The notes under the pieces are model-generated. The model saw nothing but the letters and a program-made list of their open reading frames with translations. It had not been told where the DNA came from and did no database searches. Shown in pieces: positions 32,787-42,500 of a stretch of DNA of 64,000 bases. Position 1 is the stretch's first letter; every line of letters starts with the position of its first letter. The position numbers and the translations under genes are program-made. The DNA is taken from NCBI GenBank assembly GCA_001704765.1, contig MBFK01000010.1:1-64000 (forward strand), read 5' to 3'. The stretch is from Sinorhizobium shofinae. GTDB taxonomy: Bacteria > Pseudomonadota > Alphaproteobacteria > Rhizobiales > Rhizobiaceae.

Positions 32787-33548
32787 TCAGCGCTTCGGTG
32801 CGACCAGCGCGAACAGCGCACCCTGCGGATCAGTGCATTGGACGATCCAGGCACCACCGGGCACCTCCATCGGACCCTGAATGACCTTGGCACCGCCGGT
32901 TGTGGCGCGATCGATCGCCGCGTCGAGCGCCTCGACGTTGAAATAATAAAGCCAGTAGGGGGCGGGAATTTCCTTCGGCTTGGTCATCATGCCGCCGATC
33001 GGTTGGCCGTTGTAAGCGAAGATCTGGTAAACGCCCATGTCGCCCATATCCATCGCCTGGTCCTTGGTCCAGCCGAACAGCTTCGAATAGAAGTCGAAGG
33101 CGGTGTCGAGGTCGCCGGCCATCAATTCATGCCAGCCCACATTGCCGGCGGCCATCTGGTCCATGGCCGGCGGCGGTTCGCCGGTACCCTTGAAAAGGGC
33201 GAAGGCGGCGCCATGCGGGTCGGTAACGATCGCGAAGCGGCCGACGCCGGGTATGTCGTCCGGGGCGCGGTGGACGGTTCCGCCTGCGGCGGCGAGTTTG
33301 TCGGCTGTCGCGTCGACATCGTCGACCGCCACATAGCCGAGCCAGGCCGGCGGCACCTTCATCTCGAGCGCCCCCTCGGGCATGGTCATCAGACCGGCCA
33401 CCTGGTGGTCGCCCATGGAGAAAAGCGTGTAGTCTATGCCAGGCATGTCCGCATTGCGCGCCGACCAGCCGACGACGCTTTTGTAGAAGGCCTCCGCAGC
33501 CTTCGTGTCCGTCGTCATCAGTTCGTACCAGATGAATTTCCCATGCAT
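32787..33548 (-). CDS. Two-domain VOC (glyoxalase/bleomycin-resistance fold) protein
   Basis: A 253-residue protein made of two VOC domains in tandem. The first is about 1-120 (FIWYELMTTDTKAAEAFYK ... VTDPHGAAFALFKG). The second is about 130-252 (VGWHELMAGDLDTAFDFYSKLFG ... CTDPQGALFALVAP). Such proteins bind a metal and a small substrate; the one here is unknown. The start MHGKF at 33548 is preceded by GGAGGATCGACA. The frame stays open upstream only because repeat copy C happens to be open. Confidence 0.85.
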   Translation of the reverse strand: MHGKFIWYELMTTDTKAAEAFYKSVVGWSARNADMPGIDYTLFSMGDHQVAGLMTMPEGALEMKVPPAWLGYVAVDDVDATADKLAAAGGTVHRAPDDIPGVGRFAIVTDPHGAAFALFKGTGEPPPAMDQMAAGNVGWHELMAGDLDTAFDFYSKLFGWTKDQAMDMGDMGVYQIFAYNGQPIGGMMTKPKEIPAPYWLYYFNVEALDAAIDRATTGGAKVIQGPMEVPGGAWIVQCTDPQGALFALVAPKR

Positions 33549-33567
33549 TGTCGATCCTCCGGTTCCA

Positions 33568-33668
33568 CTGCATGCTCCCCTTAAATCGGACCGATTGAAG
33601 GGTAAAAACATGCAGCAATTCAAAGTGCTACAGCAACCTTTGTGAGTCTGATAAGACGCACGGTGCTG
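33568..33668. repeat. RIME-like two-palindrome repeat, copy C (inverted)
   Basis: The inverted copy of the same repeat: CTGCATG...TTAAATCGG first, then GCAGCAATTCAAAGTGC and the CTACAGCAACC...GACGCAC palindrome. It lies 20 bp upstream of the VOC start codon and therefore within or upstream of that gene's promoter. Copies B and C bracket the VOC gene in opposite orientation. Confidence 0.8.
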
Positions 33669-33718
33669 GAGTGGTGCATGCTGCTATGCCGGCAACGTTC
33701 TCCGTTTGCGGCATCAGG

Positions 33719-34198
33719 CTATCGGCGGCGGTACTCCGCCTTCATCAATTCCTTCCAGCTTCCGTCTTCGGCCTGGACGCGGGCCGTCAGTGTCCTGCGG
33801 TTCGCATCGATCAGCGTTATTCTGTCCTGGTATCTGGCCGACCTGCCGGGATTTTCAAAGTCCGGGCCATCGCAATTCAGCGCGAGGGTTTTGCCGTCGT
33901 CTTCGATCTCGCCGTCATAGACCCACATATGGGTCATCATGGAGCCGACCCATGTGCCGACATAGCGGCCGGTCAGCGGATTGAAGCCAAGCGTCATCAG
34001 GGTCTGGCCGAAATTCCCGTCGGGCATGGTGCCTTGCCCTTCGCAAACGACCCAGAGACCCTGCATCGAGCGGACATTCTCCATCCATGCCTCGGCCGAC
34101 GGAGTGCCGCCGGCGAGATCTTCCGAGGCGACTGTCCACTCCCCGAGCAATTGTTCCAGCCAGCGGTGTTCTTCCTGGGGCTCCGATTTCACTCTCAC
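33719..34198 (-). CDS. DUF1579 family protein
   Basis: A 159-residue protein with the DUF1579 pattern: LLGEWTVASEDLAGG near residue 17, VCEGQGTMPDG, then TLMTLGFNPLTGRYVGTWVGSMMTHMWVYDGE and the C-terminal WKELMKAEYRRR. The fold is a lipocalin-like beta barrel of unknown role. It probably shares a transcript with the DUF899 gene upstream (129 bp apart). Confidence 0.8.
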   Translation of the reverse strand: MRVKSEPQEEHRWLEQLLGEWTVASEDLAGGTPSAEAWMENVRSMQGLWVVCEGQGTMPDGNFGQTLMTLGFNPLTGRYVGTWVGSMMTHMWVYDGEIEDDGKTLALNCDGPDFENPGRSARYQDRITLIDANRRTLTARVQAEDGSWKELMKAEYRRR

Positions 34199-34326
34199 CT
34201 CCTTGGCTTTTCGCCCACGGGCGGTTCTCCCGACCTTGGCTTTCTTGATTTCATAGCCATGGTCTGCCGCGCCTCGATGCTACGAGGCACGGAGCGTGAG
34301 ATAGGGCCGGCGGCCGCTAAGTCCAT

Positions 34327-35061
34327 TCAATCGCAGCAGGCATGCCCCTTAGGTCGGTCCTCATACTCGTCATGGCGGCGGACGAAATCCATGTTCGTCC
34401 GTTCATCGCGTCCCTTGGGGGCGCGATCGAGCAGCATTAGAGTACCGGCCAATTCCTCCAGCCCACGGGCATAGGTGGAATAGGTGTGATAGACGGTGCC
34501 GTCCTCGTCCTTGTAGAAGGCGCTCAGACCCGGCAGTTCTTCAAAGGCATCCTTCGGGGCGATCTCGGTGAAGTTGTAGACCACCTTGTCGCCCGCCATT
34601 TCGCTGGGCGTGAAAGAAACGTGGAAGTCGCTGTTGAAGTCGCTGCCCCGGGCCGACACCCAGGGGAAATCCCAGCCCATCCGCTTGCGATAGGCCTCGA
34701 TCTTTTCGAGCGGCGCGCTCGAGGCGGCGACCAGCGTGACGTCGTGATGGTTGAGATGGGGCAGGGTGCCAGCGAAGTGATCGACGAGGAAGGAGCAATT
34801 TGGGCAACCGGCGTCCCAGCCTTCACCAAACATGAAGTGGTAGATGAGAAGCTGGCTACGCCCGTCGAAAAGTTCCGCCAGGTTCTTCGGGCCGTCATGG
34901 GTGTCGAACGTGTAGGATTTCTCGACCTTCACCCAAGGCATTGCCTGACGCTCAGCATTGACCTTGTCGCGTAGATGGGTGTGCTCCTTTTCAAGAGCCA
35001 GGAGCGATTTTCGCGCCTGCAGCCATTCCTCCTGCGATACGACGGCGTGGTTCGGTCCCAT
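34327..35061 (-). CDS. DUF899 thioredoxin-fold protein
   Basis: A 244-residue protein of the DUF899 (AhpC/thioredoxin-like) family. WVKVEKSYTFDTHDGPKNLAELF lies near residue 43, and the redox-site region FMFGEGWDAGCPNCSFLVDH holds a CPNC motif near residue 90. GWDFPWVSARGSDFNSDFHV is the family hallmark. It is usually regarded as a redox or stress protein; the activity is not established. It is divergent from a MarR gene with a perfect palindrome between them, and an identical cluster order with MarR suggests control by it. Confidence 0.85.
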   Translation of the reverse strand: MGPNHAVVSQEEWLQARKSLLALEKEHTHLRDKVNAERQAMPWVKVEKSYTFDTHDGPKNLAELFDGRSQLLIYHFMFGEGWDAGCPNCSFLVDHFAGTLPHLNHHDVTLVAASSAPLEKIEAYRKRMGWDFPWVSARGSDFNSDFHVSFTPSEMAGDKVVYNFTEIAPKDAFEELPGLSAFYKDEDGTVYHTYSTYARGLEELAGTLMLLDRAPKGRDERTNMDFVRRHDEYEDRPKGHACCD

Positions 35062-35188
35062 ATCCGTTCCTCCTCCCGTAGGGGGCTTCGATCGAATTCT
35101 CGTTGGAGCACCGATTATAACGCAGCTCGAGACTTGCGGTGAGCACGTCGAACGGTGGTTGCCTCGCCATTTGTGCTTGACTATTTAC

Positions 35189-35200
35189 GTTGATATCAAC
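35189..35200. promoter_or_regulatory. Perfect palindrome, likely MarR operator
   Basis: GTTGATATCAAC is a 12-bp perfect palindrome, 12 bp before the MarR start codon and in the 150-bp divergent gap with the DUF899 gene. TTGATATCAA-type sites are common MarR-family operators. Confidence 0.55.
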
Positions 35201-35211
35201 ATTACTCTGAC

Positions 35212-35658
35212 ATGTCAAAGCCGCCTCTCATACCCTTCTCGACCACGCTCTTCGTCAGGGATACCTGTCTGTGCCTGCATGTCCAGCGCGCGGCCCGGGC
35301 GCTGGCCCGTCGCTTCGACGAGGCGCTGCGTCCGCTCGACATCACGAACGGGCAGTTCTCACTGATGATGTCGCTCAATCGGCCAGAGCCGCCGAGCATG
35401 AGCGCGGTCGCGTCGCTTCTTGCCATGGATCGCACGACGTTGACGGCGGCGTTGAAGCCACTCGAGCGGCGCGGTTTCCTGGAGACCTTTGTGGATCCGC
35501 AGGACAGACGGCTGCGTCGCCTGCGCTTGACGGTAGCCGGCGAGCGCCTGCTTGCCGAAGCCGTGCCGATCTGGAAGCGGACGCATGCAGCGGTCGATGC
35601 GCATCTCGGCGACGCCGGTTCCGACCGGCTGCGGACCGACCTTCTCGCTCTTACGTGA
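35212..35658 (+). CDS. MarR-family transcriptional regulator
   Basis: A 148-residue winged-helix repressor. The dimer helices carry CLCLHVQRAARALARRFDEAL. The recognition helix lies in MSAVASLLAMDRTTLTAALKPL (about 63-84), and the wing in DPQDRRLRRLRLT. Cysteines C18 and C20 near the N-terminus could be a redox switch, as in OhrR/MarR relatives; this is inference. It is divergent from the DUF899 gene and likely represses it. Confidence 0.9.
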   Translation: MSKPPLIPFSTTLFVRDTCLCLHVQRAARALARRFDEALRPLDITNGQFSLMMSLNRPEPPSMSAVASLLAMDRTTLTAALKPLERRGFLETFVDPQDRRLRRLRLTVAGERLLAEAVPIWKRTHAAVDAHLGDAGSDRLRTDLLALT

Positions 35659-35693
35659 GGACTGCCGTGGCGGCGGTGGGCCGGTGGCGTGGG

Positions 35694-36158
35694 TCAGGAC
35701 GACGTCCGGGAATTCCTAATGAGATCCATGACCTCGCTCATCAGCGCCGTTGCCTGCTTCAGTCGTTCTTCCCCCAGTTCGGCTCCAAGCGCATTCGCCC
35801 AGACGGCCTGGCGGCCGCCGATGTCGGCGAGCACCGCCTCTCCTTTCGGGGTCGGCGTCATCAACTTCGCGCGCTGATGGGCCGGATTGTCCCGATAGGC
35901 GATTAGTCCCTCGGCTTCGAGAAGGTCGGCGATGCGTTGTACTCCTTGCCGTGCCAGTCCAAGCATGCGGGCGGCCTCGGCAACAGACATGGGAGCATGG
36001 CCGGCGGCTGCCGCCAGCACCTGCCAGCGCGCACTGCTCTGGCCGGACGGCTCCGCAAGCCTATCTCCTTCAGAGGTCAGGTGGCCGGCGAGACGAAGCA
36101 CCGAAATTGCGAATTGGGCAAAGGCATCGCCGGAGGGTGTGCGTGCGGGTAAATTCAT
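35694..36158 (-). CDS. MarR-family transcriptional regulator
   Basis: A 154-residue MarR protein. The HTH is in MSVAEAARMLGLARQGVQRI (about 57-76), and the wing in NPAHQRAKLMTPTPKGEA. It is convergent with the preceding MarR gene and divergent from the GFA gene at 36250. An inverted repeat in the 91-bp gap is a good candidate operator for both genes. Confidence 0.9.
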   Translation of the reverse strand: MNLPARTPSGDAFAQFAISVLRLAGHLTSEGDRLAEPSGQSSARWQVLAAAAGHAPMSVAEAARMLGLARQGVQRIADLLEAEGLIAYRDNPAHQRAKLMTPTPKGEAVLADIGGRQAVWANALGAELGEERLKQATALMSEVMDLIRNSRTSS

Positions 36159-36189
36159 ATTGACAACATACTGGCAAAAGTGGATATTG

Positions 36190-36207
36190 ATGACAATATG
36201 TTGTCAT
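36190..36207. promoter_or_regulatory. Inverted repeat, likely MarR operator
   Basis: ATGACAA-TATG-TTGTCAT, 7-bp perfect arms, in the divergent MarR/GFA gap. A related half site, TTGACAACATA, lies next to the MarR start at about 36159-36170, so two binding positions are possible. Confidence 0.5.
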
Positions 36208-36249
36208 ATTCGTGTCGACTTGACAAGACTTTCAGAGGGAGGAGCGAAG

Positions 36250-36654
36250 ATGAAGATGACCTACAAGGGCAGTTGCCCTTGCGGAAAGATCCGTTACGAG
36301 GCGGACATCGACCTGGAGGCAGGGACGAGCCGGTGCAATTGTTCGATCTGCGCGAAGAAACGGTACTGGGGCGCGCTTGTGAAGCCGGAAGATTTCCGCC
36401 TGCTTACCGACGAGGCTGATATTGCCGACTACCAGTTCGGGACGATGAGCGGGCACCATCGTTTCTGCAAGACCTGCGGCATTCCGGCCTTCGGCAATGG
36501 CTATGTCGAGGAGATCGGCGGCGCTTATTTTTCCGTCAATGTCGCCTGCCTCGACGACGTCGATGCTGCCGTGCTGGCTGAACTGCTGGTGCAATATATG
36601 GATGGGCGCAACAACAACTGGTGGAACGCGCCCGCCGAGACGCGGCACCTTTGA
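36250..36654 (+). CDS. GFA family protein (glutathione-dependent formaldehyde-activating-like)
   Basis: A 134-residue Mss4-like zinc protein. The Cys ligands are arranged as in the GFA family: GSCPCGKIRYEA (C9, C11), RCNCSICAKKRYWG (C32, C34 and C37) and FCKTCGIPAFG (C80 and C83). Enzymatic activity of most GFA proteins is unproven. A strong GGAGG lies before the ATG at 36250. It ends 4 bp from the convergent deoxyribosyltransferase gene. Confidence 0.9.
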   Translation: MKMTYKGSCPCGKIRYEADIDLEAGTSRCNCSICAKKRYWGALVKPEDFRLLTDEADIADYQFGTMSGHHRFCKTCGIPAFGNGYVEEIGGAYFSVNVACLDDVDAAVLAELLVQYMDGRNNNWWNAPAETRHL

Positions 36655-36658
36655 GGTG

Positions 36659-37234
36659 TCACGTATCGCTGAGCTTGCGGACTACAGCGGCTAGGCATTC
36701 CTCGAACGCGGCGAGGTCGGTGTAGACCGCATCCGCTGCGGCATCGCCGACAATGATACTGCCGCCTCGTCTTTCGATACCGGAATGCAGCATGAGGTTG
36801 TCGATCAGGCCGAAATCCTCGACAGACAACCCGTCGGGGTCGCGCAACCGGCCTTCCGCATCGGGCGCGACTGTGCCCTTGAAGTGTTCGACAACGCGAG
36901 CGGTGTGGTCGCGCGCCACATTGGTATAGGCAAAGACCGGTTTGCCGAGCGCGCACATGAAGCCGAGCTCGAACGTCGTCCCGGCGTCGGCGGCAATCCC
37001 GCGAAAGGGCGTCAGATTTGCGATGATCGCGTCCGCCTCGAGCATCATCTGTTCGTCCACGGCGCTGATCGCTGCCGCGCGCTGCCGCTTCGAACTGGTC
37101 GGCGGAATTTCCAGATCCCCCGGCGACAGCGGGATCAGTCCGGCGGCACGTGTTAGCGACGCCTTTCGGTCGAGCATTTCGCGCGCATTGGGGAGGAAGA
37201 TCTCGGGTCCGGCCAGATAGACTTTTTTCGCCAT
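36659..37234 (-). CDS. Nucleoside 2-deoxyribosyltransferase
   Basis: A 191-residue protein of the nucleoside deoxyribosyltransferase / DNPH1-like family. It has VYLAGPEIFLPNAREMLDRK at the N-terminus, DEQMMLEADAIIANLTPFRG in the middle with the substrate Asp, and DAGTTFELGFMCALGKPVFAY, in which the Glu of E-L-G is the expected nucleophile. It cleaves or exchanges the base of deoxynucleosides or deoxynucleotides. The start MAKKVYLAG at 37234 is chosen over an open extension to 37273 because the family begins at this strand. Confidence 0.85.
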   Translation of the reverse strand: MAKKVYLAGPEIFLPNAREMLDRKASLTRAAGLIPLSPGDLEIPPTSSKRQRAAAISAVDEQMMLEADAIIANLTPFRGIAADAGTTFELGFMCALGKPVFAYTNVARDHTARVVEHFKGTVAPDAEGRLRDPDGLSVEDFGLIDNLMLHSGIERRGGSIIVGDAAADAVYTDLAAFEECLAAVVRKLSDT

Positions 37235-37281
37235 AGGATCCCAATTCTGCGCTGGATCAGACTTTGCATTCACGAGAATCC

Positions 37282-37311
37282 GGCCGGATGAGCGTATGAG
37301 CTCATCCGGCC
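37282..37311 (-). terminator. Strong hairpin after ilvD
   Basis: A perfect 12-bp stem GGCCGGATGAGC / GCTCATCCGGCC with a 6-nt loop, 37 bp after the ilvD stop. There is no T-tract on the minus strand. It lies just upstream of the deoxyribosyltransferase start. Confidence 0.6.
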
Positions 37312-37347
37312 CGGAACAACGTCTTCGAGGTGAGGCGATCCGACGGC

Positions 37348-39186
37348 TTAGCGGTCGCCCAGGTCCCGGACGGCGCCGCGGTCGGCAGAGGTCGCGAAGG
37401 CGGCATAGGCCTTCAGAGCAGTCGTCACCCGACGCTTGCGCGGCTCGGCCGGCTTCCAGCCCTTGCCATCCTGCTCGGAGCGGCGGTTGGCAAGCTCGGC
37501 TTCCTCGACCCGCAGGCTGATGGTGCGGTTGGGGATGTCGATATCGATCATGTCGCCCTCGCGGACGAGCCCGATCGTGCCGCCATTCGCCGCCTCGGGC
37601 GAGACATGACCGATCGAGAGACCGGAGGTGCCGCCGGAGAAGCGGCCGTCGGTGATCAGTGCGCAGGCCTTGCCGAGGCCCTTCGACTTTAGGTAGCTCG
37701 TCGGATAGAGCATTTCCTGCATGCCCGGTCCGCCCTTCGGCCCCTCATAGCGGATGACGACCACGTCGCCGGCCTTGATCTCGTTGCCGAGGATCGCCTT
37801 GACGGCGGCGTCCTGGCTCTCGAAGACCCGGGCCGGCCCGGAGAACTTCAAGATGCTTTCATCGACGCCGGCTGTCTTCACGATGCAGCCGTCAAGCGCG
37901 ATGTTGCCCTTCAAGACGGCGAGGCCGCCGTCCTTGGAGAAGGGGTGTTCGACCGAACGGATCACGCCCTTTTCGCGGTCGGTGTCGAGTTCGTCCCAGC
38001 GCGCCGCCTGGCTGAAGGCCACCTGGGTCGGGATACCGCCGGGGGCGGCGCGGAAGAAGTTGCGGACCGTCTCGCTCGACGTGCGGGTGATGTCCCAGCG
38101 GTCGATGGCGTCGCCGATCGTCTCGCTGTGCACCGTCGGGCAGTCGCGGTTGATGAGGCCGCCCTTGTCGAGTTCGCCGAGGATCGACATGATGCCGCCG
38201 GCGCGGTGCACGTCTTCCATGTGCACGTCGTTCTTCGCCGGCGCGACCTTCGACAGGCAGGGAACCTTGCGTGACAGCCGGTCGATGTCGTCCATGGAAA
38301 AGTCGACCTCGCCTTCGTAAGCGGCGGCGAGGATGTGCAGCACGGTGTTGGTCGAGCCGCCCATGGCGATGTCGAGCGCCATGGCGTTCTCGAAGGCCTT
38401 CTTGCTCGCGATCGCGCGCGGCAGGACGCGCTCGTCCTCCTGCTCGTAATAGCGGCGCGCCAGGTCGACGACGAGATGGCCGGCCTCGACGAAGAGACGC
38501 TTGCGGTCGGCGTGGGTGGCGAGCGTCGAGCCGTTGCCGGGCAGCGACAGGCCGAGCGCCTCGGTCAGACAGTTCATAGAGTTGGCCGTGAACATGCCGG
38601 AGCAGGAACCGCAGGTCGGGCAGGCGGAGCGCTCGATGACCTTGACGTCCTCGTCGGAAACACTGTCGTCGGCGGCCGCGACCATGGCGTCGACGAGGTC
38701 GAGCGCGTGCTTCTTGCCGTGCAGCACGACCTTGCCGGCCTCCATCGGCCCGCCCGAGACGAAGACGGCGGGAATGTTGAGGCGCAGTGCCGCCATAAGC
38801 ATGCCGGGGGTGATCTTGTCGCAGTTCGAGATGCAGACCATGGCGTCGGCGCAATGGGCATTGACCATGTATTCGACGCTGTCGGCGATGATCTCGCGCG
38901 ACGGCAAGGAATAGAGCATGCCGTCATGGCCCATGGCGATGCCGTCGTCGACGGCAATCGTGTTGAATTCCTTGGCGACGCCGCCGGCCGCCTCGATCTC
39001 GCGGGCGACAAGCTGTCCGAGGTCCTTGAGATGCACGTGGCCAGGCACGAACTGGGTGAAAGAGTTCACCACCGCGATGATCGGCTTGCCGAAGTCGCTG
39101 TCCTTCATGCCCGTTGCGCGCCAGAGGCCGCGGGCGCCGGCCATGTTCCGGCCGTGAGTGGTGGTGCGGGAGCGATAGGCAGGCAT
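37348..39186 (-). CDS. ilvD: Dihydroxy-acid dehydratase
   Basis: A 612-residue Fe-S dehydratase that makes 2-keto acids for valine, isoleucine and pantothenate. Cluster and active-site blocks are [59 protein letters not shown] and [12 protein letters not shown]. The long form matches the usual bacterial IlvD/Edd size. It is monocistronic, with no recognisable leader-peptide attenuator upstream. Confidence 0.97.
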   Translation of the reverse strand: MPAYRSRTTTHGRNMAGARGLWRATGMKDSDFGKPIIAVVNSFTQFVPGHVHLKDLGQLVAREIEAAGGVAKEFNTIAVDDGIAMGHDGMLYSLPSREIIADSVEYMVNAHCADAMVCISNCDKITPGMLMAALRLNIPAVFVSGGPMEAGKVVLHGKKHALDLVDAMVAAADDSVSDEDVKVIERSACPTCGSCSGMFTANSMNCLTEALGLSLPGNGSTLATHADRKRLFVEAGHLVVDLARRYYEQEDERVLPRAIASKKAFENAMALDIAMGGSTNTVLHILAAAYEGEVDFSMDDIDRLSRKVPCLSKVAPAKNDVHMEDVHRAGGIMSILGELDKGGLINRDCPTVHSETIGDAIDRWDITRTSSETVRNFFRAAPGGIPTQVAFSQAARWDELDTDREKGVIRSVEHPFSKDGGLAVLKGNIALDGCIVKTAGVDESILKFSGPARVFESQDAAVKAILGNEIKAGDVVVIRYEGPKGGPGMQEMLYPTSYLKSKGLGKACALITDGRFSGGTSGLSIGHVSPEAANGGTIGLVREGDMIDIDIPNRTISLRVEEAELANRRSEQDGKGWKPAEPRKRRVTTALKAYAAFATSADRGAVRDLGDR

Positions 39187-39555
39187 ATACGTGTTCCTTC
39201 ACGGACGAATGTCGATACGCGAATATGGCGATCCTGGAGCGCCGGTGCAGGGGGTACTAGCGCAAAATTGCGCGCGCGTCATCTTTTGCGTCAGATTATT
39301 TCCGCCGCGCCGGGCCGACCGGCGCGCGGGTCATCGGAGCGAGTTTAGCCTGTCGCGCTAGCTTTGCCAGCTTTCGATCCCGTTCGTCTGGAGCTTTGGG
39401 TCGCGATGAAGCGTCTCTGTCGCCTCCGGACCCCCGTATTCCTCGGATCGCGCGTTGCTTGCCAAGCCGCATCAACAAGTCCATTGTTTTTTAAGGCATT
39501 CACGCCTGCGCCGCGGACTTCTTCGCCGCCGGGTGCGTATTGAGGTTCGTCCGCG
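39187..39555. other. Intergenic region upstream of ilvD, with a doubtful small ORF
   Basis: 369 bp between the divergent ilvD and large-cyclase genes. It holds the GC hairpin CCGCGCCGG / CCGGCGCG at about 39303-39327. A 62-codon minus-strand frame at 39296-39484 (start MDLLMRLGKQRAIRG, Arg/Lys/Pro-rich tail) has an ATG but no ribosome site, so I do not call it as a gene. Promoters for both flanking genes must lie here. Confidence 0.4.
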
Positions 39556-42500
39556 ATGAACTGCCATGAATGCGGTAGCGAGATAGAGAGCGGCTTCGCG
39601 TTTTGCCCGAAATGCGGTGCCAGGCAGCAGAGTTCGTGCCCCGCTTGCGGCTATCTCTGTGCTCCGCATTTTGCCTTCTGCCCGCGCTGCGGCAATCGGC
39701 TCGGAGCGCCCGCGGAAGTCCGACCGGCTGAAAAGCGGCACCCGACGCTGCCTGTACCACAGCCACCTCCAGCACCATCAGGCCTGGATATCGGCGCCGA
39801 CCGGCGCACGGTCACGGTCGTGTTTGCCGATCTTTGCGGGTTTACCGGGCTCAGCGAGCAGATCGATCCGGAAATTCTGCAGGCGCTTCAGAACGAGCTC
39901 TTCGAGGAATTGACGAGCGCCGTCGAGACGTTCGGCGGGTTCGTCGACAAGTTCATCGGCGACGCGCTGCTTGCCCTCTTCGGCGCCCCCGTGGCGCATG
40001 AGGACGATCCGGAGAGGGCTCTTCGGGCCGCATTGGAGATGATCAATCGGGCCGCGCAGGTGAGTGACCGCTGGCATAGGCGCATCGGCGTGCCGCTCAG
40101 CCTGCATATCGGGGTCAACACCGGCCCGGTCGTCACCGGCGGCTTCGGGGCGGGCGATACGAAATCCTATTCGGTCACCGGCGATACGGTGAACACGGCG
40201 CAGCGCCTGCAGGCGATGGCCGGCCCGGATGAAATCCTTGCAGGGCCGGTGACGCACAAGCTCACCCGGCATGCCTTCGCCTATGAAACGCTCGGCGCCG
40301 TCGCCTTGCGCGGCAAGACCGGCAGCCTCCAGGTCCATCGCGTAAGCGGTGCGCTCGAGGCGCAACGTGCGGCAAGGGGCCTTGACGCTCTCGGTCTCAG
40401 CGCGCCGCTCATCGGACGCGATACCGAGATCGCCCGCATGCGCGACTGCCTGGTGCTCGCCTGCGCCGGCACCGCGCAAGTCGTGCGTCTTACCGGGGAA
40501 GCCGGCATCGGCAAGTCGCGTCTGGTGCGCGAATTCCTGGCAGCGATCGGCGAGGACCCGCGCTTTGCGCATGTGGTCGTCAGACGCGCGGCCTGTTCTC
40601 CGCTCGGCGAGCCGTCCTATGGGACGCTCGCCACCGTGTTGCGCAGTGCCTATGGCATATCGACCGGCGACCCAACGGAGGAAACGCAGGAGCGATTGGC
40701 ATCCGGTCTCGCCGAGATCGGCTTTGACGCCGACGAGGTCGGCGAGCTGATGCCGCTTTTCTTTCACATACTCGGGATGGGGGATCGCGAAGGCGCCCTG
40801 CGGCACGTTGCTCCCGAGCAGATTCGGCGCCAGCTCTTCTCGGTCATCCGCACCATGTTCGAGCGGCGGCTCGAACGGGCGCCGCTGCTGCTCGTCGTCG
40901 AGGATCTCCATTGGGCGGACGCCGCCTCGCTGGAGGCCTTGCGCTTCGTGCTGGATCGGCTGGATCGCAGCCCGTTGATGGTGATTACCACGCAGCGGCC
41001 GGATGCGGGCCCGGAGCGGCTGACCCCAGCGCGCACCAGCGTCACGGCCCTTCGACTCGGCCCGCTCTCTCCGGCCGATGGCCAACGGCTCCTTGAGGGG
41101 TTGTTCGGCAAGAATTGCCTTCCTCGGAACCTTTCCGCGCAGATCCTCCGTCGGGCCGGCGGCAACCCGCTTTTCACCGAGGAAATCATCCGCGGCCTGA
41201 TCGAGTTGGAGACGCTGAGGCGCGACGGCCCTCGCTGGCACGTGGCCGAGGGAGAGGCGAATGTCGACATTCCGGTCGGCATCGAGGCGATGCTGCTTGC
41301 GCGAATAGACCGGTTGCCGCAGGAGGTGCGGCGTCTCGTCCATAGCGCCGCCGTTATCGGCCCGCGCTTCGACGCGGAGCTTCTTGCCACGATTTCTCCC
41401 CACGCCGCCGAGGTCGAGCCGGGTCTGGAACTGCTTTGCGACGCCGAAATCATCGAGGAAACGGCCCCGGGCGGCGCCCAGGGGTCGCAGACCTATCGTT
41501 TCGTGCAGTCGCTGCTGCATGAGGTGGTCTACAACAATCTCCTGGTCAAGCGTCGAACGGAGCTTCATGTCGCTGTCGCCAGAGCGCTGGAGCGGCGCCA
41601 TGGGGAAAATCCCGAGCGTTTCGAGGACCTGGCGCTCCTGGGGCACCATTACAGTCAGTCGGCCGACCGGGCCAGGGGCGCACGCTACCTGATGGCTGCA
41701 GGGGACCGCGCGCGCCAGCTCTGCGCCAACGAAGACGCGATCAGATTTTATCGGCAGGCGATGGCCGCCCTTGCCGCGCTCGGCGAAGAGAGGCCGGAGT
41801 GGTTCGCCGCCCGGGAGCGCATTGCCGATCTCCTGGTGCCCTCCGGTGAGCGCGCGCAAGCGGAGGAGCATTACCGCGCGCTGCTCAACGCCGGTCATGT
41901 CTCTGCGGACCCCATTGCCTCCGCCCGAGTTCTCCGCAAGCTCGGCCATGTCCTCTGGGAGTCCGGAAGGCGCGATCAGGCACAGGCGAATTTCGTCGAG
42001 GCGGCGGCGCGACTCGAACACGCGGAGGCGCCGGTCGAGAGTGCGTCGCTGCTGCAGGAGCGCGCACATCTCGCCTTCCGCATGGGCGACTATCTCGCCG
42101 CCTCCGAATGGGCGGGCGAGGCCTTGAGCCGGGTCGAAGCGCTCGCGACCGACGCAAGCGACGAGCTGTGGCGCGAGGCAGCGCTTGTCACGGCCGAGGC
42201 GCTGAATACCAAGGGCGTGGCGCTCGCCCGGCGCGGCAGGACGAGAGAGGCGATCGGTGCGGTGGAAAGGAGCGTCGCGGTCGCGGAAGGCGCGGCGCTG
42301 ATGCATGCGGCCTGCCGCGGCTATACCAATCTTGCAGTGCTCTACACGATCGTTGATCCGAAGCTTGCGATCGAGGTCTGCCGGCGCGGCCTCGACTTGG
42401 CCCGCCGCATCGGCGATCTGGGCTTTCAGGCGCGGCTGCTTGCCAATCTGGCGGTAGCCTATTGCACCTTCACCGACCGCTGCGCAGTCGAAGGTGTGCC

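Noticed and set aside
39296..39484. 62-codon minus-strand ORF upstream of ilvD
   Set aside because: No ribosome site and a low-complexity basic composition; kept only as a note in the intergenic entry.
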